NCBI GenBank assembly: GCA_020744425.1
Contig: JAGMUV010000001.1
Coordinates: 4,774,001 to 4,838,000, forward strand
Length of the DNA stretch: 64,000 bases
Reading direction: 5' to 3'
DNA from: Dactylonectria macrodidyma
Taxonomy: Eukaryota > Ascomycota > Sordariomycetes > Hypocreales > Nectriaceae
A program made the translations under genes and the position numbers. Each line of letters opens with the position of its first letter. Positions within the stretch are counted from its first letter, which is position 1. Shown here in pieces: positions 55,343-64,000 of this stretch. A model generated the notes under the pieces. It was not told where the DNA came from. It did not search any database and saw only the letters and a list, made by a program, of their open reading frames with translations.

Positions 55343-58321
55343 TCACTCAAACTGTGCCCACAGGTTCTCCAACCGCACCATCTCCTGAATGCGAGCCGGA
55401 TTTGCAGCACGATTCTGCATAGCCATGGCACTATTCCATGCCTGGTCGCTCAGCACACCATCCCATGACTTGTAACCTCCATCACCGTACACATAGCTGT
55501 TCGATCCCCAAACAGAGCCCATCATGTCAGAACACAGGTGGGTGGCACTGATCTGCCTCTGCACGCTGGCCGCTTCCAGCTCAGCGTCGATCCTGTCCTT
55601 AAGTTCCTTGATTATTGGGATGGTCTGAAGCCAGACTGCTTGCCGTTCTCTGGTGGCCTGGAGCAATGCTTCGGCGTTGGACGAAAGGCACGCTGCCGTG
55701 TACCGTTCTCGCTGCCTCGGCGAGTACATGCAACACGACTTCTCCTCGTCAAAATACTTATTCTGGAGTGGCAGTGTGGCTGCGAGCGAAGTGTCGGCCG
55801 CAAAGTTCTCGTAGCATTCCTGACATATAGGACAATCCGGCCATCCGTACCATGCGCGGGCAGCTACGGCGTTTTGACGCGCACAAGGGCGTATGGATAC
55901 CCATTTCCGGGCGAAATCCTCATATACGCTGAAGATGCCGATATCCATCGCCTCGTTGTAGCGGTCTATGAATTCACTCCAGCGATCGAAGTAGACGTTG
56001 AAGGCGCAGAAGGCTGGGCACGGCAGGACCGTTGTCTTGGGCGACAAGCAGGCTCCCGCCCCCATCGAAGACATGAAGCCGACGTAGCAAGCCTCGCAGA
56101 TGCCGAAATTGCCTATCTTGCGAGGGAAGTTATACCACTTGCCGTCAACGATGCCCTCACTGGTGCCGCATCGTGGCTTGGATGCTATAGCGACGATGCT
56201 GGCGCGCAGCTCGGCGGGAGATCGCTTGGCAACAAAGCATGAATATGTGAGCTGCACAAGCGGGAAGTAGGATTTCCAGCCACAGCTGACGACCGAGTAT
56301 TGCGTCTCGGGCGTCTCCTCGACCTCTTGAAAAATGCTCTCGAAGCGAGAGTGCGCAAAGTTGTCGGCATGGCATGTCTCGCACATGCGTAGGTCTTGCG
56401 ACTCGCCGCGGACACAATACCACTTCCCTTGGTTGGCCACCCCGGACTGCGCTTTGCACTCTTCCATGGCCATGCGCTTTTTGGCATCCTCGACGAACCC
56501 AAACCAGTCATTCCGACGCGATCTCCAAAGCAAGGTACGACACATGAAATCCAAGTTCATATCGCAAGACCACTTATCATTCGGGCCTTGAGCTTCTTCA
56601 GATGGGATGAAATGGCTCCCAAAGGAGGTGCCCTTGATGATGCCCTCATAGCAGGACTCACAACTCAAAAATGCAGGGATCTCATCTTCGGCGGGTACGA
56701 ACCAGTTGACGTGGTCGCTCATGACAGCGCCCGTCACGCCTTTGCATGTCGGTATGGCTGAATATGCGGACATGAAGGCCGTCGCCCTACTCAAGTTGCC
56801 GGTCTGCAGGGCGTCTGGCCATAAGCACTTGGTCATCCGTGGAACATTGAAACTGCAGATGCCTCTTTTGCGGATCTTCGCGAAGGCGTCGGCCAAAGGC
56901 GAGTCCTGGACGTAATTGTGGTAACACCATGAGCAGGTCAAGAAGCCCGGCGCTTGGGGATGGACATACCAATCCTTTTCATGCTTCTCAGGTGTGGACT
57001 GGTGGGAGCACAGACGAGCCACGGCTCCTGGGGATCCAGAACCGAGCACAGGGTCCTTTAGCATGGGTAGTTCATAGTATTCGTCTTCGTTACGATAGTC
57101 CAATCCCATATCCGAGCCATCATCAATTTTGTCAGTGATGACGGCTTTGGCAACTGCGATAGGAGCTTCCAAGACAAGTTCCTTTTGAATTCTAGCAGTC
57201 AGTTCGGTTAGAGACTGCAACTTTGATGGTTGAGGTGCGCTCGGTCCTGAGGTAGGGATGCTTGTTTGTGGCGAAGCTGGTGATGAGCTCGCAGCAGACA
57301 CTGCAGCGATTATTGGTAGCCCCTCAGGTACTGATGTGAGGTATGATTGCTGTGGTCCCGAGTCTCCCTGAACATGACTATCCTGAGCAGGTGGAACAAA
57401 GGGGTGTCTTTGAGTATGTGGTTTGGTCTGATCTTGTCCTGGCGGCTGTGTTGGGACTGGCTGTGAAATCGATGGGGGTGTGACAGGGCTCAAGATGGGT
57501 TGCAACTGGGCTGTTGAAGTACGGACGGCTCCGGGCTCTTGAGTTGCAAGGGCTGTTCCGACAGGTGGCTGTGTGCCCTTGGCCTGATCTAAATACCCTT
57601 GAATCTTGGCTTGAATGAGGCCAGAGAGGTTAGCCTTTATGCGACTGATCCCTCCCAAAGACGATGGAGGTAGCGGCTGCCTTGAAAGGCCCTGAGGGTA
57701 ATTGGAAAACGCCTGGAAGGAGTGGGGTTGACTTGTAGAGCTTGACGCAGCGTGGCTAGGCTGGGAATCTGTCTGTTGGATGTAGCCAGGCTGATAGCTC
57801 TGCGCCTGATGCTGGCCAGGGTTGTAGGCTGGGACTGGCGGAGGAGGAGGAGGCGGCGGAGGAGGCGGCGGGAAGTGGTAGGATGGGAAAGGCGATGGCT
57901 CCTGGGTCGGTGTCTGTTGGGCTTGGTAAGTGAAGACGGGGGGTGGTGGACCGTGGACCGCAACGTGGCGAGGATTATCGTCCTGAGAAATTGGCCTTTG
58001 AGATGTCTCTTGCTGGTTTGGGTGGTTGGGCTGTTGCTGTAGTACTTGAAACTGGGATTGAGAGTGCTGCTGTTGCTGATATGGTTGTTGATAGAGTTGT
58101 TGCTGATACGGTTGTTGATAGAGTTGCTGCTGCTGATATGGTTGTTGGTAAAGCTGCTGATACTGTTGTTGATGTAGCTGCTGGTGCTGCTGGTGCTGTT
58201 GGTGCTGCTGGTGCTGCTGCTGCTGATAGGGCTGTTGATTATTTTCAGAAGCCGGAACTGTTGTTGATGCTGGTGCGAAAGAGGTCGGCCAAATGGCGCC
58301 TTCGTTGGGCGGCGCATTCAT
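55343..58321 (-). CDS. Large polyQ/Pro-rich protein with five CxxC modules
   Basis: Single open frame for 992 aa. Residues 1-110 are extremely Gln-rich with YQQPYQQQ repeats; a run of eight or more Pro lies at about 150-165; the region to about 420 is disordered and rich in Ser/Pro/Gln. From 420 to 880 I count five repeated modules, each with an aromatic-containing stretch and a CxxC followed by a Tyr or His: FLTCSWCYHNY, FLSCESCYEGI, LRMCETCHADN, FGICEACYVGF, CPICQECYENF. Additional spaced cysteines (PCPAFCAFN, EEKSCCMYS) recur. The pattern suggests metal-binding or disulfide-linked modules. I do not recognise a named domain. The only ATG before the modules is at 58321. No signal peptide is seen, so it is probably intracellular. 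Confidence 0.75.
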   Translation of the reverse strand: MNAPPNEGAIWPTSFAPASTTVPASENNQQPYQQQQHQQHQQHQQHQQLHQQQYQQLYQQPYQQQQLYQQPYQQQLYQQPYQQQQHSQSQFQVLQQQPNHPNQQETSQRPISQDDNPRHVAVHGPPPPVFTYQAQQTPTQEPSPFPSYHFPPPPPPPPPPPPVPAYNPGQHQAQSYQPGYIQQTDSQPSHAASSSTSQPHSFQAFSNYPQGLSRQPLPPSSLGGISRIKANLSGLIQAKIQGYLDQAKGTQPPVGTALATQEPGAVRTSTAQLQPILSPVTPPSISQPVPTQPPGQDQTKPHTQRHPFVPPAQDSHVQGDSGPQQSYLTSVPEGLPIIAAVSAASSSPASPQTSIPTSGPSAPQPSKLQSLTELTARIQKELVLEAPIAVAKAVITDKIDDGSDMGLDYRNEDEYYELPMLKDPVLGSGSPGAVARLCSHQSTPEKHEKDWYVHPQAPGFLTCSWCYHNYVQDSPLADAFAKIRKRGICSFNVPRMTKCLWPDALQTGNLSRATAFMSAYSAIPTCKGVTGAVMSDHVNWFVPAEDEIPAFLSCESCYEGIIKGTSFGSHFIPSEEAQGPNDKWSCDMNLDFMCRTLLWRSRRNDWFGFVEDAKKRMAMEECKAQSGVANQGKWYCVRGESQDLRMCETCHADNFAHSRFESIFQEVEETPETQYSVVSCGWKSYFPLVQLTYSCFVAKRSPAELRASIVAIASKPRCGTSEGIVDGKWYNFPRKIGNFGICEACYVGFMSSMGAGACLSPKTTVLPCPAFCAFNVYFDRWSEFIDRYNEAMDIGIFSVYEDFARKWVSIRPCARQNAVAARAWYGWPDCPICQECYENFAADTSLAATLPLQNKYFDEEKSCCMYSPRQRERYTAACLSSNAEALLQATRERQAVWLQTIPIIKELKDRIDAELEAASVQRQISATHLCSDMMGSVWGSNSYVYGDGGYKSWDGVLSDQAWNSAMAMQNRAANPARIQEMVRLENLWAQFE
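58039..58240 (-). repeat. CAG/CAA-rich tract coding for polyglutamine
   Basis: Coding tandem repeats of Gln codons mixed with Tyr and Pro, on the minus strand. The tract encodes most of the N-terminal low-complexity part of the 992-aa protein and is probably length-variable. Confidence 0.85.
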
Positions 58322-60053
58322 GTTGAAGCAAGTGTACAGCGTTCGGATACGGAGATCGATATTTCATCGGCGGTGGAAACTGAACACCCCGATCTAGAAT
58401 TCAACACAACGCCCTGGCTTTATAACTTTGGAAGAACAAGAACCTGGCATCAAAGGTGCATGCGTGCGTCTGGTTCAAGTGCGGCTGAGGTTGCATCGGT
58501 CGTGCGGAGTAACTTAGAGTCTGGTCGCTAAGCTAGCACTGCCTCCTCCATAGTATTACCCGCCGCCTATAATATCCTTACGGAGGTGTACACTGGCAGT
58601 ACTAAGGCATTACGATGGCTGCAGCTACTCGTACGAACTACGTGTAGGTACAACCTCCAGCCTTGGGTGTACTGATGAGTATCAGTTGGGCCTAGACCGC
58701 TCCATGCATCTCAGCTTGGCCCATCCCATGCTCTAACATATTATATACGTCAGTACTATACCCTTAAGATGTCATGTGCCGAATTCTGGCGATATCAGGG
58801 ATGCTGATGCCGAATGGAAGATGGTGGGAGGACCTAAAACCGATATTTGCTCAAACTTAATTTTTGTCCACTGCAACACCTTAATCTGCCTCATAAGGAT
58901 GTATCTTTACTTTACCCGACTTTAAATCTCATATTATTTGTCACTAAGCGGGGTCGAGGGAGGACAAGGGTAGTGACTAGAATGTAGCTGGAGTCTGGAG
59001 CTATGGGGTGAAGCTGCAACCTGCTCGAAGACGCGCCAAACCAAACTTCAAAACATTCACCCCAAAGACGGCAGAGATGAATTTGCAAGACTCAATAGTC
59101 AAGTTGACTCTCCCATTATCCATCATCGGTCTTCTGCGGGCACACAGCGGGGAGAATTTGTTCGTCCGTCCATTGCACTGGAAGTTGCAACATCTGCAAC
59201 TTCTGAATTGTCGGTTCGTTCCCCGGAGAGCCAAATCGCGACAGAAGGAGTGATCAAATCGGGAACCGCGAGAGGAGGCCATACATACAGCAATCAATGA
59301 TCTGCGCCGTTCAAGCACATCCGAGTTCAATACTTGGACAGTTCGACATCTTCTTGCGGCCCACGGCATCTCGCCTTTCATTCCTGCCATGTGTCATTCT
59401 ATGGACCGCGCTCTGGATCATTGCTAACTAATCTCACACCTTAGTTTCGACCTGTCTCTACGTTTCCATAAGCGCGCAGTTGCTACTCTCCAAATGAACG
59501 GCTTCTTCTCAGTCTGACACTGCGGCTTCCACTCTGAACCTTTACCTATCCTCAGCCCAAAACCGTGCAACCCCACCGCAATCCGTCAATCAAGATTTCG
59601 TATTTCGGAGGATACAATACCCCAATCGCCAATCTTGGAGAGAAGTGGCGGAGGCGTATCCGACCATCAAACGACGTGGAAAATCCGTACATCGTTGCCG
59701 TTTTGATTTCCTGGCCCAAGAACAGCGGTACTATTGAGAGACGGCCACAGACGTGGCCGAGGGAGCGGCAACTGCAGCATCGGGCTCGTGCAGTTTCTTT
59801 CCACCTACTCCACAAGTCTAGAGGCGGCCTACGCATCCCAAAGGCCTGGGAAGCATGTGAAGGTATGCCATTACGACAAGGTTTGTCCGTCAAGCCGCTA
59901 GCTAAGTTTTAACGCCTAGGTCCACCTTCTAGCCCTTCGATTCTTAGATCCAAAATACCCGAACTCGCCACTCCACCAAAAACGGAACAGTGATCAACGC
60001 GAGGAAGTCTGCGGGACGTCTTTCGTATACGCTGGTGAAATTGCCAGTCACGA
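58322..60053. other. Intergenic region with fragments
   Basis: About 1.7 kb without an intact gene. The plus-strand frame at 59565-59912 contains ENPYIVAVLISW, which resembles a motif of a common fungal ORFan, and may be a remnant. A hairpin-like ACTGAT-GAGT-ATCAGT occurs at about 58672. The remaining short frames have no recognisable content. Confidence 0.35.
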
Positions 60054-60401
60054 ATGTGGTTTCGCTTCGTCGCCCCTGAGCATGCATCTCCACTCCCTTG
60101 CATACGCGTACCACGGCAACCGCTTTTGATGCACGGCAGCCAATGCACGAAACACCTTTTCTTCACCACCACCGACGGATTCATGGGTCTCTGCTCTCTT
60201 GGCGTCGAGCCGGGCGATAAGGCCTGTGTCATGTTCGGCGGCAGGCTGCTGTTTATCCTGAGGCAGGTAACGTTCGATGGCCGTACAGGGAATTTTACGA
60301 CGAACTTGTTCATGGGAAATTGCTATGCGTACGGAATAATGAACGGCAAAACCTTGAAAGGGTACGCCGGGGAGAAAGACAAGATGTTTACACTGCTTTG
60401 A
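60054..60401 (+). pseudogene. HET-domain protein, C-terminal fragment
   Basis: An open frame whose C-terminal 85 residues match the tail of fungal heterokaryon-incompatibility (HET) proteins: LFFTTTDGFMGLCSLGVEPG, then GDKACVMFGGRLLFILRQ, then NLFMGNCYAYGIMNG. HET proteins normally carry an N-terminal HET domain with several hundred residues before this tail; nothing like it is found upstream. It is therefore a truncated relic, or the last exon of a gene whose start I cannot reconstruct. It supports the idea that this area has recently lost non-self-recognition genes. Confidence 0.6.
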
Positions 60402-60497
60402 GGCTGATGTATGTTCAATAGCACTAGTCTTAGCAAATGTCTACTCGCTAGAATTGATGTGTTAGCTCGCATAAGTCAATGATCCAATACCTTTATA

Positions 60498-61361
60498 TTA
60501 TGAACTGCCCTTAGCAGCCGCTCCATCAACAATCCCCCACGTGTGATCTGCTATTCTTTGCAGCTGCTCCTCACTCCAAATGAGTTTTCCTGCAACCAAG
60601 TGTCCTTTCTGATTGATGTTGCTCCAAAACCTTCCCTCCGCGTTTCCTGCCACAGCGCATTCAGCAGCTCCAGTCAACAGATACTTCGCACAGTCGTCCG
60701 GTTTCGTAGCCAAAACGTGACTCGCCGCCGCTGTGATGTGCTTCAAGTACCAAGGGACTTTCTTCGAGAAGTCCGTGTTGACAGCGCCCGGGTAAGCGTG
60801 TATAAAGTGTCGTTCGATGCCGCCCTGTCGCTGCTGCTGCTGCTGCGCCGCGTGATACTGAATCATAGCGTCGTGCATCACCATGCAGTGGTTTGCTGCT
60901 TTGGAGAGGCTGAAGTGCTTCTTGAGGTCGAGATCGTCCCAATCCAGCCTGCTCGGGCTACCGAACCGTCCATCGAGCACAATGATGACTTTGGCGTCCT
61001 TCTTCAGCACTGGAAGAAGCTCGCGTAACAGAAGCTGTCTGCCGTAATAGTTGAGGGCCATTTTGCGATCGATGCCCTCTGAAGTCTCGGTTCTCCCCGC
61101 CATCGTCAGAATACTCTGGGTCATGATGAGGAAGTCCAGTTCTTGCCCGGGGGATGATTTGAAGGCGCTCGTGTACTGCTTGATGTTGTGCATTGATGAT
61201 GCATCCAGTGGTCGAAACTCCATGTTGGCATGTGGAATGACATTGGGCTTCGTGCGGCCACTTATGATGACGGCCGACGAACTAGCTTCGGCAGCAATGC
61301 GAGAGGCCATTGCGAAGCCGATGCCGGCCGTGCCGCCGACGACTAAAGCTCTGATAGCCAT
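60498..61361 (-). CDS. SDR-family oxidoreductase with altered active site
   Basis: Single exon, 287 aa, a short-chain dehydrogenase/reductase fold. It has a cofactor motif GGTAGIG at residues 9-15, RPLDASS as the adenine-contact region, ALNYYG around the structural Asn104, and HAYPGAVNTDF after the active-site helix. The position of the catalytic YxxxK is FSLSK: Phe150 replaces the Tyr while Lys154 remains. Thus the enzyme may be inactive, or may act differently from typical SDRs. A short run of Gln (AAQQQQQRQGG) lies after the active-site helix. The start ATG 61361 has a clean context. Confidence 0.85.
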   Translation of the reverse strand: MAIRALVVGGTAGIGFAMASRIAAEASSSAVIISGRTKPNVIPHANMEFRPLDASSMHNIKQYTSAFKSSPGQELDFLIMTQSILTMAGRTETSEGIDRKMALNYYGRQLLLRELLPVLKKDAKVIIVLDGRFGSPSRLDWDDLDLKKHFSLSKAANHCMVMHDAMIQYHAAQQQQQRQGGIERHFIHAYPGAVNTDFSKKVPWYLKHITAAASHVLATKPDDCAKYLLTGAAECAVAGNAEGRFWSNINQKGHLVAGKLIWSEEQLQRIADHTWGIVDGAAAKGSS

Positions 61362-62093
61362 GATGGTTTTCGTGTTAGACGGCGAATGAAACCTCCAACG
61401 CTTAGGAGAAAATAGTGACTAGACACTTTATGCCTCGTGGTGTTGTTGCTGGGTTTTATGGCGTGAAGGATCGGTCTTGTCCCGGATATTAGCGGACATA
61501 GCGGGGCCGGCATGTTGGAAAAGCCCGTTATTGAGTGGGGTCCGCCGATTTTGCGGAGTTGTAGAGTACAAGATCATGAGAAAATTGTGCATTTTCCGGT
61601 CATCAAGTGAAGGACGCATAATCCGCTGTAGCAGCATGATGGCGATTGAGCTAGGCAGCCTTCGGAGAGCCAACTCCTTCACCATTTGGGGCTGAGTGTA
61701 CCTTTATATTTCTCCTTCAAATGATAATTTTTGTCAGAAATATATCAGCAGCAGCACTATCAAGTCTAGACATTCTACCATCGTGCATCCAGACTCTGTC
61801 AACGTGCAGACTCAGGTAGCAGCCGCGATCCACTTTTCTCGACCTCCAACCAATTGGATAAGCCCCTGATAACGACCCGAACGGATCAGCTGACTGACTG
61901 GACCATGTCGGCGAGAAAGCGCCGGCCTCAGGCATGCCTCCATGACACACATACACCAAAGTACAACACAGCTGCAAATCATCGCCATTATATCACATCC
62001 CGGCCCAAAACCGCCGCTTTTCCTCGGTACCTTTGAAAGTGCGGTCTTTCCTGGCCTTAGCTTTCTGGAGAGCACTCCGTGGTCACTTCATCC
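61362..62093. other. Intergenic region between divergent genes
   Basis: 732 bases between the SDR start (minus) and the regulator start (plus). It serves as a shared promoter region. No gene, repeat or RNA is recognised. Confidence 0.45.
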
Positions 62094-64000
62094 ATGTCCA
62101 GGGCGCCTGTCCGAGCATGCGTTCGTTGCCATGGCAGAAAAGTCAAAGTAAGCCGCGTTGCCATTCATCCGCATCACAAACTCAAGGGGAGATAGTGTAC
62201 TGGGTATCCGGGCTGCTCGGGCTGTAGCGGCGCTGGTGTCCAATGTGAGCCTTACAGACGGACCAAGAAGAGCGAGAGCATAGAGTGAGTTAATCAATAT
62301 TGACGTACTTGCGCTGCTTGATGTGACCTCGTCATTGACAACGACAGGGCGCTCAAACAAGCCACGACGAGGGTGCGATGGCTTGAGGATCAAATCTATC
62401 ATAACTGGGGTGTCGAATGTAAAAATGTACCAACTGGAACTCCGTTGCAGAAGATTGTACCCTCCTCAGACGATCTCACAGAACCGCTGCAACTCTCAGG
62501 TCTTGATGTTAGCCCCCAGCTCGCACAGACCTCTGGCGACCCGTCTCCAGCCAACGACGCCCCCGAGATCAGCTTGGTAGCTCTCAATGCCACAGGTGAT
62601 ATGCGATATCTTGGCCCTTCGAGTGGGGCATTCTTTGCAGCTTATGCGACGTCCATTGCTCGGTCATTTACCTCCGAGGACTCCTGGAGTCACCCGTTGA
62701 GCCATTGCCATACTGAACAAGGCAGTAATGACGAAATGGCTGTTATCGGTGATGAACTGACAGTCCTTTCTTCTATGGATGTTCGACTGCTCCTGCGGTC
62801 ATATGAGATGTGGATTCATCCCCTCTACCCACTCTTATACCTCAATACTCTGAGGAGCATCGTCGAGAAATGTAGCGGTCTTCAGGTAGCTGGAACCATG
62901 GAATCCAGTCAGCACTCCGAGGAAGATACGGATATGACCATCTTCTACCTTGTCATGGCACTCGGCGCAATCAACCAGGACAACACAGTCAAACAGATGC
63001 AGCTGCATCCTGGACCAGGAAGCGCCCACCGCCGTGTCCCACAAAGCCGGTCGCCAGCATATCTCTACTCCAGGGCACTCCATCATTTTGACTGTAATGT
63101 CCAGCATTTAGAATCAAGCATATCGGCCATACAAATCGTCCTGCTTGTCTCGATTTATAGCTCATATGGATCCATAGGATCAAGCCAGTGGCAGCTAGCA
63201 GGTCTTGCGATGCGGGTAATCTGCCCTTTGACCTGTAATGACAGCCTTTCGCTAATGAGAATGCAGATGGCCACTGAGATTGGCTTGCATTGTTCGCCAA
63301 CAATTCGGCACGTCTCGGAGCAAGAACGAGACGAAAGAAGCCGCGTCTTCTGGACCGCTTACGCAATCGAAATCAGTCTTGCGTACAACCTGGGACGTCC
63401 CCCATCTATTGGAGAGGAGCATATTACCGCAGGGCTTCCTGTAATAACGAATGACACGTCGCTTGCCGTACTTTACGTCAAGCACAGGCAGATTCAGAGC
63501 AAAATCGTGTCACAAGTATATTGTGGCAACAACGCCGCTTGGCATATGGGCGAAGATCAAAAGCAACTTCTAATATCTAGCCTACAGGCTGAGCTAGATG
63601 AATGGAGAACGAACATCACCAGTAGTCAATCCGAAGCGGGGGATGCATATCCTTACAGGTTAGTTTCCTCCCTTTTTTCCAATCACATATGTACGCTGAT
63701 ACTCCTGAAGCTACTGGGATCGACTGTATCACGCCACATCTTTTGTCCTGCATCGGTCGAGCCCGTTGTGTCCACACCCCTCATCCCAATCCCTCGAAAA
63801 GTGCGTTCGATCCGCCGGTGCCTACATCGATGTCATGGCTGTGGTTTTGCGAAAAAGCAATGTCCCGCTTTCATGGATGCTGGTTCAAGGCGTGTTATTT
63901 GCTGGCTTAACAATGCTAGTCACTGCAAGGAAAGGCTTTCGGCAGCTGGCCTCGTGGGCCGGGGTGCCATTTCTGCTCGTCGACTTCCCAGCCTGGACCA
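62094..64000 (+). CDS. Zn2Cys6 transcription factor, truncated by the window end
   Basis: Five exons are seen (62094-62147, 62196-62284, 62348-63215, 63267-63658, 63711 onward), all phases matching; the frame runs past base 64000. The zinc cluster is split by intron 1: MSRAPVRACVRCHGRKVK then CTGYPGCSGCSGAGVQC, giving cysteines 9, 12, 19, 25, 28 and 35 (CX2CX6CX5CX2CX6C). A linker helix (ALKQATTRVRWLEDQ) follows. The regulatory region contains HPLYPLLYLNTL, QLAGLAMR-MATEIGLHC (joined across intron 3) and RVFWTAYAIEISLAYNLGRP, all hallmarks of the Fungal_trans domain. Intron 3 (63216-63266) is 51 nt, without stop in frame. The gene is divergent from the SDR gene. Confidence 0.88.

Noticed and set aside
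57637..58317. A 226-codon minus-strand frame rich in Ser, Asn and Ile
   Set aside because: It is an alternative frame of the polyQ/polyP region of the 992-aa gene; repeats keep several frames open.
1..64000. tRNA, 5S rRNA and CRISPR arrays
   Set aside because: I looked for tRNA B-box-like GGTTCGAnTCC sequences and for evenly spaced identical repeats. None gave a foldable tRNA, and no array was found. CRISPR would not be expected in a fungus.

Overview
The window is nuclear DNA of a filamentous ascomycete, most likely Pezizomycotina and probably a Sordariomycete-type soil, plant-litter or plant-associated fungus; I cannot name the species. The evidence is short introns (about 50-105 nt) with CTAAC/CTAAT-type branch points, six regulators of fungal types (three with a readable Zn2Cys6 finger, two cluster-type regulator relics without one, and one decayed C2H2-finger gene), a laccase with an ascomycete C-terminal plug, a PA14-bearing GH3 glucosidase, a HET-type fragment, and peroxisomal PTS1 tails. 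No tRNA, rRNA, CRISPR array or intact transposase was found.

Layout. 1.1-3.2 kb: peroxisomal acyl/aryl-CoA ligase of the 4-coumarate-CoA ligase family. 5.1-5.8 kb: small secreted protein (minus). 7.8-9.6 kb: secreted laccase. 10.3-11.9 kb: DHA1-type MFS exporter with a GC-AG intron. 12.5-19.9 kb: a sugar-use cluster made of a lactose/cellodextrin-type sugar transporter (minus), a divergent Zn2Cys6 regulator and a cytosolic PA14-GH3 beta-glucosidase; a 259-bp MITE sits in the shared promoter. 20-25.2 kb: a graveyard of decayed genes (TPR, DUF7580-like and C2H2-finger remnants). 25.4-30.2 kb: a divergent pair, succinate-semialdehyde-type dehydrogenase and a RidA::flavin amine oxidase fusion, followed by an esterase. 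31.8-37.4 kb: a decaying P450 between two regulator relics without DNA-binding domains. 38.3-39.4 kb: metallophosphoesterase with a one-base frameshift. 40.6-43.9 kb: two unrecognised proteins. 45.0-47.0 kb: ketopantoate-reductase-like protein and a GNAT, convergent. 48.7-52.9 kb: class II aldolase/adducin-like protein divergent from a Zn2Cys6 regulator. 53.3-58.3 kb: a PD-(D/E)XK-type nuclear protein and a 992-aa polyQ protein with five CxxC modules. 60-64 kb: HET C-terminal fragment, an SDR with a changed active site, and a Zn2Cys6 regulator that runs off the window end.

How genes may work together (inference). The transporter would import oligosaccharides, the cytosolic GH3 would cleave them, and the regulator between them would control both. 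The amine oxidase would turn amines into imines, its RidA domain may handle the imine, and the divergent dehydrogenase would oxidise the aldehyde. All multi-exon models were made by hand from reading-frame continuity, GT/GC-AG sites and family conservation; they are not supported by transcripts.
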